From contig JADQBT010000002.1 of NCBI GenBank assembly GCA_016278485.1, positions 103,591-167,590 on the forward strand: 64,000 nt of DNA. Reading direction: 5' to 3'. Below are positions 19,154 to 26,684 of the stretch, one piece after another; position 1 is the first letter of the stretch; each line of letters opens with the position of its first letter. The DNA comes from Halanaerobiales bacterium (GTDB taxonomy: Bacteria > Bacillota > Halanaerobiia > Halanaerobiales > Halanaerobiaceae). The notes below the pieces were generated by a model that searched no databases, was not told the origin of the DNA, and worked only from the letters and a program-made list of their open reading frames with translations. The position numbers and the translations under genes were made by a program.

Positions 19154-19912
19154 TTGGAGGTAACATTTTTAGGAACTGGTACTTCACATGGTGTCCCTGT
19201 AATCGGCTGTAATTGCAAAACTTGTACTTCAGATGATCCACGTAATGTGCGTAATCGTGCTTCAGTACATATTAAAATTAATAAGACTGAATTATTAATT
19301 GATACTCCTCCTGAAATGAGAATTCAATTACTAAAATACAACTTAAAGGAAATAGATGCTGTTTTACTTACCCATACTCATGCAGACCATATTATGGGTT
19401 TTGATGATATTAGGGGGATAAATTGGTATCAGAAAAAACCATTACCGGTTTATGGTAATTTATTTTCTATAAATGAAGTTAAACGTATTTTTTCTTATAT
19501 ATTTAACCTTAAACACCTGGGCGGCGGTATTCCACAGGTAAATTTATCTGTCGTTGAAGGTGATTTTTATGTTAATCATCAAAAAATAACACCTTTGCCA
19601 ATTTATCATGGCAAAAGGAATATTTTGGGTTATCGGATTAACGACTTTGCTTATTTAACTGATTGTAGTAAAATAACTCAAAAAACTTATCAACTATTAG
19701 ATGGTATCGATGTGTTAGTTATTGATTCATTAAGATACAAAAGCCACCCAACTCATATGAGTGTTGATGAAGCCATCTCAGAAATTGGAAAAATTGGCGC
19801 TAAAAAGGCATATCTTACCCATTTATCACACCGTCTAGAACATAATGAATTAATAAATAAATTACCAGCAAATATTGAACCAGCTTATGATGGATTAAAA
19901 ATCCAAGTATGA
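19154..19912 (+). CDS. MBL-fold metallo-hydrolase, PhnP-like
   Basis: A 252-residue metallo-beta-lactamase-fold enzyme. It begins FLGTGTSHGVPVIGC with a CNCKTC motif, as in the PhnP/lipoyl-octanoyl-transferase-like branch. The metal motif THTHADHIMG lies near residues 75-84, with DS and SHR ligands later. PhnP relatives cleave cyclic phosphodiesters, but the substrate here is not determinable. TTG is the start, preceded by GGAGAGG. It sits 12 bases upstream of trmL, likely one transcript. Confidence 0.82.
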   Translation: MEVTFLGTGTSHGVPVIGCNCKTCTSDDPRNVRNRASVHIKINKTELLIDTPPEMRIQLLKYNLKEIDAVLLTHTHADHIMGFDDIRGINWYQKKPLPVYGNLFSINEVKRIFSYIFNLKHLGGGIPQVNLSVVEGDFYVNHQKITPLPIYHGKRNILGYRINDFAYLTDCSKITQKTYQLLDGIDVLVIDSLRYKSHPTHMSVDEAISEIGKIGAKKAYLTHLSHRLEHNELINKLPANIEPAYDGLKIQV

Positions 19913-19924
19913 AAGGGTGTTAAA

Positions 19925-20404
19925 ATGAATATAGTATTAGTAGAGCCAGAAATACCCCAAAACACTGGAAATATTGCTAGAACCTGTGCTGTAACAGACA
20001 GTAGCTTACATCTTGTTAAGCCATTAGGCTTTTCTGTTACAGACAAATATTTAAAAAGGGCTGGTCTTGATTACTGGGACAAGCTTGATATTTATTACTA
20101 TGATAACTTAGATGATTTTTTGGATACCCATAAAAATAGTCCATTATTTTTTACTACTACTAAGGCAGTTAATAGTTATCATGAATTAGAATATCCGGAA
20201 AACGCTTATTTCTTATTTGGCAAAGAAACAGCTGGTTTACCAGAGAGTATTTTGCATAAAAATCTTAAAAAGACTATTCGCATTCCAATGAAAAATGAAC
20301 TGAGATCTCTTAACCTAGCAAATTCCGTATCCATTATATTATATGAAGCTTTACGCCAACATAATTTTAATAATTTAAAATGGTCAGGCCGGTTTTCTGA
20401 ATAA
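19925..20404 (+). CDS. trmL: tRNA (cytidine/uridine-34-2'-O)-methyltransferase TrmL
   Basis: A 159-residue SPOUT methyltransferase. The N-terminal EPEIPQNTGNIARTC, FGKETAGLP near residue 98 and the knot motif RSLNLANSVSIILYEALRQ define TrmL. It methylates the ribose of the wobble base of tRNA-Leu isoacceptors. The length matches the family exactly. It follows the MBL gene closely with AAAGGGTG as SD. Confidence 0.92.
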   Translation: MNIVLVEPEIPQNTGNIARTCAVTDSSLHLVKPLGFSVTDKYLKRAGLDYWDKLDIYYYDNLDDFLDTHKNSPLFFTTTKAVNSYHELEYPENAYFLFGKETAGLPESILHKNLKKTIRIPMKNELRSLNLANSVSIILYEALRQHNFNNLKWSGRFSE

Positions 20405-20496
20405 TTTATTTTTTCCAAATTTTATACAAGGTGTTTTTTATTTTAGCAAGAATTATATAATAGAGTTAAAGATTATCTTAAGAAAGGAGAAAACTC

Positions 20497-21519
20497 ATGG
20501 TGGCGAAGAAAAAATTAATAATTTTTATTATGTTAATAGCAATATTAGTTCTTTCTACTACTGCAACATTTGCTATAAAATTAGAAATAAATGATAGAGG
20601 AGAAGATGTAAAGAAGGTACAAAGTATTTTTAATAATTTAGGGTATGAAATTGATGCAGATGGTATTTTTGGTCAAAATACTAAAAATATAGTAATGAAA
20701 TTTCAGGAAAATAATGGTCTTAAAGTAGATGGAATAGTTGGCAATAATACTTATCAATTATTAGAAGAATTAGCTACAGACGTTTATTATAAAGTTAAAC
20801 AAGGTGATACACTATCTGAAATTGCTTTAGACCATCATTCAGATATTGAAGCTATTAAAGAAGAAAATAAATTAACATCAAATAGAATAAAAATTGGACA
20901 AAAATTAATTATTCCACGCGTTGGAAGAGGTGGAGGAGAAGATCACTCAGTAAAAAATCAGCTAGTTCATGCAGTTCAATCTGGAGATTCATTATCAGTT
21001 ATTGCAAAAAGATATGGGACAAGTATTGTAAATATTAAATTAGCTAATAATCTTAAAACAAATCGGATATATGTTGATCAAAAATTAATTATAAAAGAAA
21101 TGAGAAATTCTAATCAACCCATTAGGCTTGCAAAAGGTGCTTTTATTTGGCCGGTTATGGGGCGTATTTCTTCCTATTTTGGCTGGAGAACACATCCTAT
21201 TAAAAGAAGTAGAGAGTTTCATAATGGACTTGATATAGCAGTACCTTATGGAACATCTATTAAAGCTGTTGCAAGTGGTACTGTAACTCATAGTGGGTGG
21301 ATGAGTGGATTTGGTAGAACAGTAATTGTTGATCATGGCAGAGGGATAAAAACGCTCTATGCCCATAATACACGCTTGTTAGTAAGAAAAGGATTAAAAG
21401 TACATGTTGGACAAGACATTGCTCTTGCGGGAAGTACAGGACTAAGTACAGGGACACATTTACATTTTGGTCTACTATCAAATGATAATCCTGTTAACCC
21501 TCTAAATTATTTGCCTTAA
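20497..21519 (+). CDS. Secreted M23 peptidase with PG-binding and two LysM domains
   Basis: A 340-residue cell-wall enzyme. A signal peptide (residues 1-26) is followed by a PG_binding_1 domain (about 30-85), a first LysM (about 95-140), a second LysM (about 155-200) and a C-terminal M23 LytM endopeptidase domain. The zinc motifs are FHNGLDIAVP and the THLHFGL pattern. It should cleave peptidoglycan cross-links outside the cell or in the periplasm, or act as an amidase activator if inactive; the zinc ligands look intact. AAGAAAGGAG precedes ATG. Confidence 0.9.
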   Translation: MVAKKKLIIFIMLIAILVLSTTATFAIKLEINDRGEDVKKVQSIFNNLGYEIDADGIFGQNTKNIVMKFQENNGLKVDGIVGNNTYQLLEELATDVYYKVKQGDTLSEIALDHHSDIEAIKEENKLTSNRIKIGQKLIIPRVGRGGGEDHSVKNQLVHAVQSGDSLSVIAKRYGTSIVNIKLANNLKTNRIYVDQKLIIKEMRNSNQPIRLAKGAFIWPVMGRISSYFGWRTHPIKRSREFHNGLDIAVPYGTSIKAVASGTVTHSGWMSGFGRTVIVDHGRGIKTLYAHNTRLLVRKGLKVHVGQDIALAGSTGLSTGTHLHFGLLSNDNPVNPLNYLP

Positions 21520-21533
21520 TCTGATGTTTTCAC

Positions 21534-21562
21534 TTGACAAGGTAGTATGAAAATGATAGTAT
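21534..21562 (+). promoter_or_regulatory. Promoter of the tRNA cluster
   Basis: TTGACA (21534-21539), 17 bases, then TAGTAT (21557-21562). It lies about 20 bases upstream of tRNA-Lys, directly after the M23 gene. Confidence 0.6.
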
Positions 21563-21583
21563 ATTAAATGTTGCAAGTGAAAA

Positions 21584-21659
21584 GGGTCATTAGCTCAGTC
21601 GGTAGAGCACCTGACTTTTAATCAGGTTGTCGGAGGTTCGATCCCTCCATGACTCACCA
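21584..21659 (+). tRNA. tRNA-Lys (UUU)
   Basis: A 76-base cloverleaf with encoded CCA. The acceptor GGGTCAT pairs with ATGACTC (one G.U), the anticodon loop is CTTTTAA with TTT at 21617-21619, and a standard GGTTCGATCC T-arm is present. Confidence 0.96.
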
Positions 21660-21665
21660 AAATAT

Positions 21666-21740
21666 CGCGGGATAGAGCAGTGGTAGCTCGTCAGGCTCAT
21701 AATCTGGAGGTCGTCGGTTCGAATCCGGCTCCCGCAACCA
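21666..21740 (+). tRNA. Initiator tRNA-fMet (CAU), copy 1
   Basis: A 75-base tRNA with encoded CCA. The C1/A72 mismatch and the A11-U24 pair mark it as initiator, and the anticodon loop is CTCATAA. Unusually, positions 29-31 and 39-41 form A-U, G-C, G.U instead of three G-C pairs. The D-loop is short (AGTGGTA). It is identical to copy 2. Confidence 0.95.
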
Positions 21741-21776
21741 AACTTAATTCGTGCAACCAAATTAAATACAAAATAT
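21741..21776 (+). repeat. Spacer with tRNA 3'-end-like remnant
   Basis: The spacer between the two fMet genes contains GTGCAACCAAATTAAAT. This resembles the end of copy 1 plus its flank (CCGCAACCAAACTTAAT), suggesting an unequal-recombination scar. The seven bases AAAATAT precede both copies. Confidence 0.45.
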
Positions 21777-21851
21777 CGCGGGATAGAGCAGTGGTAGCTC
21801 GTCAGGCTCATAATCTGGAGGTCGTCGGTTCGAATCCGGCTCCCGCAACCA
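21777..21851 (+). tRNA. Initiator tRNA-fMet (CAU), copy 2
   Basis: Identical in all 75 bases to copy 1, 111 bases downstream, including the non-canonical anticodon stem (A29-U41, G30-C40, G31.U39). Identity of both copies argues against a sequencing error. Confidence 0.95.
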
Positions 21852-21859
21852 TATTTTAT

Positions 21860-21935
21860 GGTGAGATAGCTCAGTCGGTAGAGCAGTGGATTGAAAATCC
21901 ACGTGTCGACAGTTCGATTCTGTCTCTCACCACCA
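21860..21935 (+). tRNA. tRNA-Phe (GAA)
   Basis: A 76-base cloverleaf with encoded CCA. The acceptor GGTGAGA pairs with TCTCACC, the anticodon stem GTGGA/TCCAC encloses TTGAAAA, and the T-arm is AGTTCGATTCT. Last gene of the cluster. Confidence 0.96.
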
Positions 21936-21941
21936 TGTTAA

Positions 21942-21964
21942 AAGTCCTGAGATAGGACTTTTTT
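21942..21964 (+). terminator. Terminator of the tRNA cluster
   Basis: AAGTCCT (21942-21948) pairs with AGGACTT (21954-21960) around a five-base loop, followed by a T run. Confidence 0.85.
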
Positions 21965-21993
21965 GCTTTTATTATATCTTTTTATTATAATTT

Positions 21994-22923
21994 TTATAAA
22001 TCAGGAAGCTCATCTATAGCACTTTTCTTTTCCTCTGTATCAACATGTGTATAGATTTGAGTTGTAGAAATACTAGTATGTCCTAATAAATCTTGTAAGA
22101 CTTTTATATCTTTTGTCTGTTTATATAAAAGGGTAGCAAAAGTATGACGAAGTTTATGAGGTGTTATTTTAGACGATCTTTTTAATCCAGCAATTTTAGC
22201 ATATTTTTTGACCATCAATTGTATTGTTCTAATACTAATTCTTCTTCCATGTCTTGATAAAAATAGAGCTTGTCTATCTTGTTGATTCTTAATTTTTATC
22301 TCGGTTCTTTCTTGTTGATAATCTTTAATTGCATCAATAACATCATTATGTAATGGTACATACCTTTCTTTATTACCCTTCCCATAAAATTTGATTGATT
22401 TATCTTGAAAATCCAGATCACTTAAATCCAAATTTACTAATTCGGAAATACGAAGCCCTCCATATAAGAAAAGCTTAGTTATTGCAAGATCTCTAAACAT
22501 ATTAATGCTATCATCTTGATGGATTGCGTCTAAAAATAATTTTGCTTCATTTAATCGCAAATATATTGGCTCAGCTCTTACATCAATTTTACTGGTATCA
22601 ATTTTTTCTGTAGGATTAGTTTCTAATATATCATAACGAATAAGATATTTAAAAAATGATCTAATAGAGAATAATTTTCTATTTCTTGTCCTGGCTTGAT
22701 TGTCGTGAATCAGTACTGCATCAGCCAAAAATTCTGATACCTCTAATTTACTTATTTGATCTGGAGAAAATTCTGTTTTAAAATTATGATTTTCAATTAA
22801 ATAATTATATAATAGCAATAAATCATTTTCATATTCTTTGGCTGTTAATTTTGAGTATCCTTTTTCAACAAGCAAATATTTTTTAAATTTATCAATAGCT
22901 TGCAGAAAATTTAATGTATAAAT
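21994..22923 (-). CDS. Tyrosine recombinase, XerC/XerD type, ATT start
   Basis: A 309-residue site-specific recombinase with an N-terminal SAM-like core-binding domain and a C-terminal catalytic domain. Catalytic residues are visible: Arg in GGLRISELVNLD, Lys in GKGNKERYVPLH, HKLRHTFATL, and LLGHTSISTTQIYTHV with the nucleophile Tyr. AAGGAGG stands eight bases before an ATT codon (22923-22921). There is no in-frame ATG, GTG or TTG until TTG 22875, which lacks an SD and would cut off the first conserved helix (LQAIDKFKKYLLVEKG). The start is therefore inferred as ATT. It converges on the tRNA cluster; role may be chromosome dimer resolution or island integration. Confidence 0.8.
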   Translation of the reverse strand: MYTLNFLQAIDKFKKYLLVEKGYSKLTAKEYENDLLLLYNYLIENHNFKTEFSPDQISKLEVSEFLADAVLIHDNQARTRNRKLFSIRSFFKYLIRYDILETNPTEKIDTSKIDVRAEPIYLRLNEAKLFLDAIHQDDSINMFRDLAITKLFLYGGLRISELVNLDLSDLDFQDKSIKFYGKGNKERYVPLHNDVIDAIKDYQQERTEIKIKNQQDRQALFLSRHGRRISIRTIQLMVKKYAKIAGLKRSSKITPHKLRHTFATLLYKQTKDIKVLQDLLGHTSISTTQIYTHVDTEEKKSAIDELPDL

Positions 22924-23008
22924 CCTAATTACCTCCTTTTGTAGTCTGCATTATAAAATATTTCTTTGAAAATAGACAATTTCCTGCTTCTATATATAAA
23001 TAATTAAA

Positions 23009-23033
23009 ACCGTGGTTCCTGTTGGATCACGGT
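23009..23033. other. Orphan stem-loop
   Basis: ACCGTG (23009-23014) pairs with CACGGT (23028-23033), with a further TCC/GGA pairing inside. It stands in the gap between the recombinase and tetR, and no upstream gene reads into it. Confidence 0.4.
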
Positions 23034-23064
23034 ATTTCTATGTCTTTAAAATATTTAGTTGAAT

Positions 23065-23127
23065 TTGACACTAATTAAATAATATATTAAAATGAATTTA
23101 TGAATAATTAATTTAAATATTCATAAA
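23065..23127 (+). promoter_or_regulatory. tetR promoter and inverted-repeat operator
   Basis: TTGACA (23065-23070), 17 bases, TAAAAT (23088-23093). Immediately downstream is a perfect 10-base inverted repeat, TTTATGAATA (23097-23106) and TATTCATAAA (23118-23127), with an 11-base spacer. It is a plausible autoregulatory TetR operator. Confidence 0.65.
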
Positions 23128-23146
23128 AACTAGGAGGTCACATTTC

Positions 23147-23752
23147 ATGCCCAGGGGTTTTACTGATGAAGAAAAAGAAAAAATTACAGCAATGTTAATT
23201 AGTGAAGGGGAAAGATTATTTAGTAGATATGGATTAAAGAAAACTTCAATTAAGGACTTAACAGAGACAGCGGGTATAGCACAGGGTTCTTTTTATAAAT
23301 TTTTTTCTTCTAAAGAAGAATTGTACTTTGCAATAATTGAGACAAATGAAGCTGAGCTTAAGAGTGAATTATTAGATGAGAATATTCTAAGTGGTCAAAT
23401 CAATAAGAATATTTTTCGTAATTTTCTAAAAAAAGCATTGGAACTTATAAATAATTATCCTCTTATTAAAAACATGTATAAGAATGATGAATATCAACAG
23501 ATGCTTAATAAATTACCTGAAGAAATAATTAAAGAACATATTAATAATGATACAGACACTTTAACCCCTCTGTTAAAGCGCTGGCAAGCAGCTGGATGCC
23601 TTAAGGACTTTGATATTGATGCAGTTTCTGGACTTTTAAGAGCTCTTTTCCTGCTTACCCTACACAAAAAAGAAATAGGGGAAGAGCATTTTGAGAAAAC
23701 TATAAACCTTTTTATTGATTTCATCACTGATGGTCTAATTATTAATGATTAA
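23147..23752 (+). CDS. TetR-family transcriptional regulator
   Basis: A 201-residue repressor-like protein. The N-terminal helix-turn-helix (TSIKDLTETAGIAQGSFYKFFSSKEEL, about residues 32-58) is clear, and the rest is an all-helical ligand domain of unknown specificity. AGGAGG precedes ATG by nine bases. It lies 27 bases upstream of a three-gene ABC exporter and probably controls it and itself through the inverted repeat in its promoter. Confidence 0.87.
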   Translation: MPRGFTDEEKEKITAMLISEGERLFSRYGLKKTSIKDLTETAGIAQGSFYKFFSSKEELYFAIIETNEAELKSELLDENILSGQINKNIFRNFLKKALELINNYPLIKNMYKNDEYQQMLNKLPEEIIKEHINNDTDTLTPLLKRWQAAGCLKDFDIDAVSGLLRALFLLTLHKKEIGEEHFEKTINLFIDFITDGLIIND

Positions 23753-23779
23753 TATAAAGCAAAGGGGAGGAATACAACA

Positions 23780-24688
23780 ATGAATGATAAATTAAAAATT
23801 AAAAGAAAAACTTCAAATAAAAATCTTGAAAACATTGTTGATGTAGAAAACCTTAGTTTTACTTATCCAGGAAAAAATGAAAAAATTTTATCTAAGTTGA
23901 ATTTTAATATAAAAAAAGGAGAAATATTTGGTTTTCTTGGACCTTCAGGTGCCGGTAAAAGTACTACTCAAAAGATTATTACTGGTATCTTGAAAGGGTT
24001 TCAGGGTAAGGTAAAGGTAATGAACCAGGATATTAGTAAAGTAGATAGTAAATTTTACGAAAATATAGGGGTTTCTTTTGAATTTCCTAATCTTTATCTT
24101 CGTTTTACTGCTAGAGAAAACCTTAAGTATTTTGCCTCTTTATATGAAGTGGAAACAGAGGATGCTTTAAAACTGTTGGGAATGGTAGGTTTAGAAGAGG
24201 CAGTTGATATAAGAGTTGAAGAGTTTTCTAAAGGAATGAAGATGAGACTAAATTTTTGTAGAGCATTAATAAATAAGCCAGAATTACTATTTTTAGATGA
24301 ACCTACATCAGGACTTGATCCAGCTAATGCACGGATTATAAAAGAAATAATTCGAGAAAAATCTAGACAGGGGAAAACAATATTTTTAACAACTCATAAT
24401 ATGCTAACAGTTGATAATTTGTGTGATAGAGTAGCTTTTATTGTAGGGGGAGAGATTGTTTTAATTGACACTCCACCGAATTTAAAAAGTACTTATGGAA
24501 GTAAAAATGTAGAGATTAGATACATAAGTGATAAAGATAGTAAGCGAAAGAATTTTAAGCTTAGTGGTCTAGGTAAAAACTTGGAATTTTTGAATTTACT
24601 CCAGCAATATGAAGTTGAATCAATTCATAGTCAGGAAGCAAATCTAGAAGAAGTGTTTATCAAAGTTACTGGGAGGAAATTAAGATGA
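23780..24688 (+). CDS. ABC exporter ATP-binding protein
   Basis: A 302-residue ABC ATPase: Walker A GPSGAGKST near residues 54-62, signature FSKGMKMRL, Walker B LLFLDEPTSGLD and the switch His in LTTHN. The extra C-terminal 80 residues are usual for drug- or bacteriocin-export ATPases. It is followed by two permeases with four-base overlaps and preceded by a TetR gene, so it is likely part of an inducible exporter resembling those annotated as fluoroquinolone exporters. The actual substrate is unknown. Confidence 0.85.
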   Translation: MNDKLKIKRKTSNKNLENIVDVENLSFTYPGKNEKILSKLNFNIKKGEIFGFLGPSGAGKSTTQKIITGILKGFQGKVKVMNQDISKVDSKFYENIGVSFEFPNLYLRFTARENLKYFASLYEVETEDALKLLGMVGLEEAVDIRVEEFSKGMKMRLNFCRALINKPELLFLDEPTSGLDPANARIIKEIIREKSRQGKTIFLTTHNMLTVDNLCDRVAFIVGGEIVLIDTPPNLKSTYGSKNVEIRYISDKDSKRKNFKLSGLGKNLEFLNLLQQYEVESIHSQEANLEEVFIKVTGRKLR

Positions 24689-25389
24689 GATTCCTACAGG
24701 CTTTAAAACATGATATTAAATATCAATTCCGCCATGGGTTTTATTATGTATATTTAGTTGTAAGTATCATTTATATTGCAATTCTTTTAAGGCTCCCTTC
24801 TGAAATTCAGGATATATCTACTGCTTTTGTTATTTTCTCAGACCCTGCTATGTTAGGTTTCTTTTTTGTAGGGACAATTATATTATTGGAAAAAGGAGAA
24901 AATATATTTGAAGGATTATTTATAACTCCTTTAAGGGTAAAAGAATTTATTTTAGCCCGTGTTCTCTCATTAAGTATAATCTCCCTCTTAACTGCTTTTT
25001 TAATAGCTATTATAGTAAGGGGTTTTAGTTTTAATTATATACTTCTATTTATAGGGTTAATTTTAACAGCGATTTTTTTTACTATTCAGGGAATAGCAAT
25101 TGCTGTAAGTGTAAGGACTGTCAATGAATACTTATTATATTCTATTATATATTCTATTTTTCTAGTAATACCTTTTCTCGAATTCTTAAATATATTTGAA
25201 AGTATTCTATTCTATCTTTGGCCAACCAGGGCTTCACTAATTTTAATTATGGGAGCATTCACTGGCAATATAGGATTATTTGAAATTATTTTTTCTGTCT
25301 TTATTTTTGTTATCTGGATTTTTATAGCCTACAAATGGGCATATAGTTTATTTATTAATTATGTAATTCTAAAGATAGGTGATCAATGA
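24685..25389 (+). CDS. ABC exporter permease 1
   Basis: A 234-residue protein with about six hydrophobic helices and a short cytoplasmic N-terminus. It overlaps the ATPase stop by four bases (ATGA), indicating translational coupling. It fits the small permease subunits of TetR-linked drug exporters; sequence alone gives no substrate. Confidence 0.78.
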   Translation: MRFLQALKHDIKYQFRHGFYYVYLVVSIIYIAILLRLPSEIQDISTAFVIFSDPAMLGFFFVGTIILLEKGENIFEGLFITPLRVKEFILARVLSLSIISLLTAFLIAIIVRGFSFNYILLFIGLILTAIFFTIQGIAIAVSVRTVNEYLLYSIIYSIFLVIPFLEFLNIFESILFYLWPTRASLILIMGAFTGNIGLFEIIFSVFIFVIWIFIAYKWAYSLFINYVILKIGDQ

Positions 25390-26114
25390 TGAAAAAATTT
25401 ATTGTTTTGCTAAAAGGTGATTTGAAGAATATAGCCAGAGATAAAATGTTATTATTTATCTTATTAGCACCATTTTTAATGGGGATTGTTTTTAAATATG
25501 TTATTTCTTTTTTGGAAGTAATTTTACTAAACGAATTTTCTTTTCATCTGTCATCGTATTATTTTTTACTATTTATTTTTATTATAATATTAATCCCTAT
25601 GGTATCTGGGATTTTAGCGGCATTTTTGATCTTGGAGGATAGAGATCAGGGGATATTAGCTTATCTCTCTATTACCCCACTTTCAAAAAATGGATACCTT
25701 TTATATAGATTGCTTATTTCATTTATAATAAGTTTTATCTCAGTCATCTTTGCTTATTATATTTTGCAGATAATACAAGTAAAGGTTTTATTTCTATTAG
25801 CTGTCTTAATGATGACAGCCCTTGGTGGGCCATTGCTAGTTCTACTAATTACAGCTTATGCAGATAATAAAGTTGAAGGGTTTGCTTTTGCAAAAGGTGC
25901 AGGAGTATTATATCTACTTCCCTTTACTGCTTACTTTATTGATAGTATTTTGAGATATTTATTTGCTATTTTCCCAAGTTTCTGGGTTTATAAATCTTTT
26001 CAAGCAATTGATAATGATTCAACTATCTATCTATTATATATTTTATTTGGTTTGTTAGTTCATTTATTTTTTATTTCATTTTTATTAAAAAAATTTAAAA
26101 ATAGATATAATTAA
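25386..26114 (+). CDS. ABC exporter permease 2
   Basis: A 242-residue polytopic membrane protein with about six helices. It begins at ATG 25386 inside the stop of permease 1, or at the adjacent ATG 25389. With the previous gene it likely forms a heterodimeric membrane channel for the ATPase. A DRDQGILAYLSITPLS stretch near residue 85 is like the coupling region of ABC-2 permeases. The 150 bases after it hold no gene that I can recognise. Confidence 0.78.
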   Translation: MMKKFIVLLKGDLKNIARDKMLLFILLAPFLMGIVFKYVISFLEVILLNEFSFHLSSYYFLLFIFIIILIPMVSGILAAFLILEDRDQGILAYLSITPLSKNGYLLYRLLISFIISFISVIFAYYILQIIQVKVLFLLAVLMMTALGGPLLVLLITAYADNKVEGFAFAKGAGVLYLLPFTAYFIDSILRYLFAIFPSFWVYKSFQAIDNDSTIYLLYILFGLLVHLFFISFLLKKFKNRYN

Positions 26115-26266
26115 AATTAGAAAGGATAGAGAATGATCCCCATAAGCCAGCAATGGATATGAACATTATTTGATAGAGATTGGTTGGGAAAGTCTTCGTC
26201 ATATTTTTTAGAAATATATGTTATAATATTGTTACTGATAGAAAATATTAAATAAGGGGTGTTATG

Positions 26267-26632
26267 ATGAAATTTTGCTGGACAACATTACATGTTAACG
26301 ACTTAAAAGAATCCTTAGAATTCTATCAACAAATAGTAGGACTTGAAATTTGTAGAAGGTTCGCTGCTGGACCTGATAAGGAAATCGCTTTTTTAGGTAA
26401 TGGTGAAACTAAGGTTGAATTGGTTAATGATGAAAAGATGCAAAGCGTAAATATAGGAGAAGATATATCTTTAGGATTTGAAGTTGATTCTGTTGAAAAA
26501 ATGATGGATTTTGTTCAAAAAAAGGGTATTACTATTCACAGCGGTCCCTTTGAACCGACCCCACATATTAAGTTTTTCTATATCTTAGACCCCAATGGTT
26601 TGAAAATACAACTTGTAGAAAATGTAGAATAA
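26267..26632 (+). CDS. VOC-family (glyoxalase-fold) protein
   Basis: A 121-residue protein with the paired beta-alpha-beta-beta-beta modules of the vicinal oxygen chelate fold: TLHVNDLKESLEFYQQIVGLEI at the N-terminus and FYILDPNGLKIQLVE at the C-terminus. Members include glyoxalase I and antibiotic-binding proteins such as fosfomycin or bleomycin resistance proteins. Which type this is cannot be decided. ATG 26267 is seven bases after AAGGGG; ATG 26264 is three bases upstream. It sits alone between two exporter modules. Confidence 0.8.
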   Translation: MKFCWTTLHVNDLKESLEFYQQIVGLEICRRFAAGPDKEIAFLGNGETKVELVNDEKMQSVNIGEDISLGFEVDSVEKMMDFVQKKGITIHSGPFEPTPHIKFFYILDPNGLKIQLVENVE

Positions 26633-26684
26633 CCATAAATAAAGCATTTATGATAACAGGTACAAAAAATAAGTAGGTGAATTT

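Noticed and set aside
21590..21955. Open frames on both strands across the tRNA cluster, with repeated residues
   Set aside because: They are translations of tRNA genes; the repetition comes from the duplicated fMet gene. No SD is present.
26115..26263. Possible small gene between the ABC permease and the VOC gene
   Set aside because: No frame with an SD of useful length; only a TATAAT near 26221 that may belong to the VOC gene.
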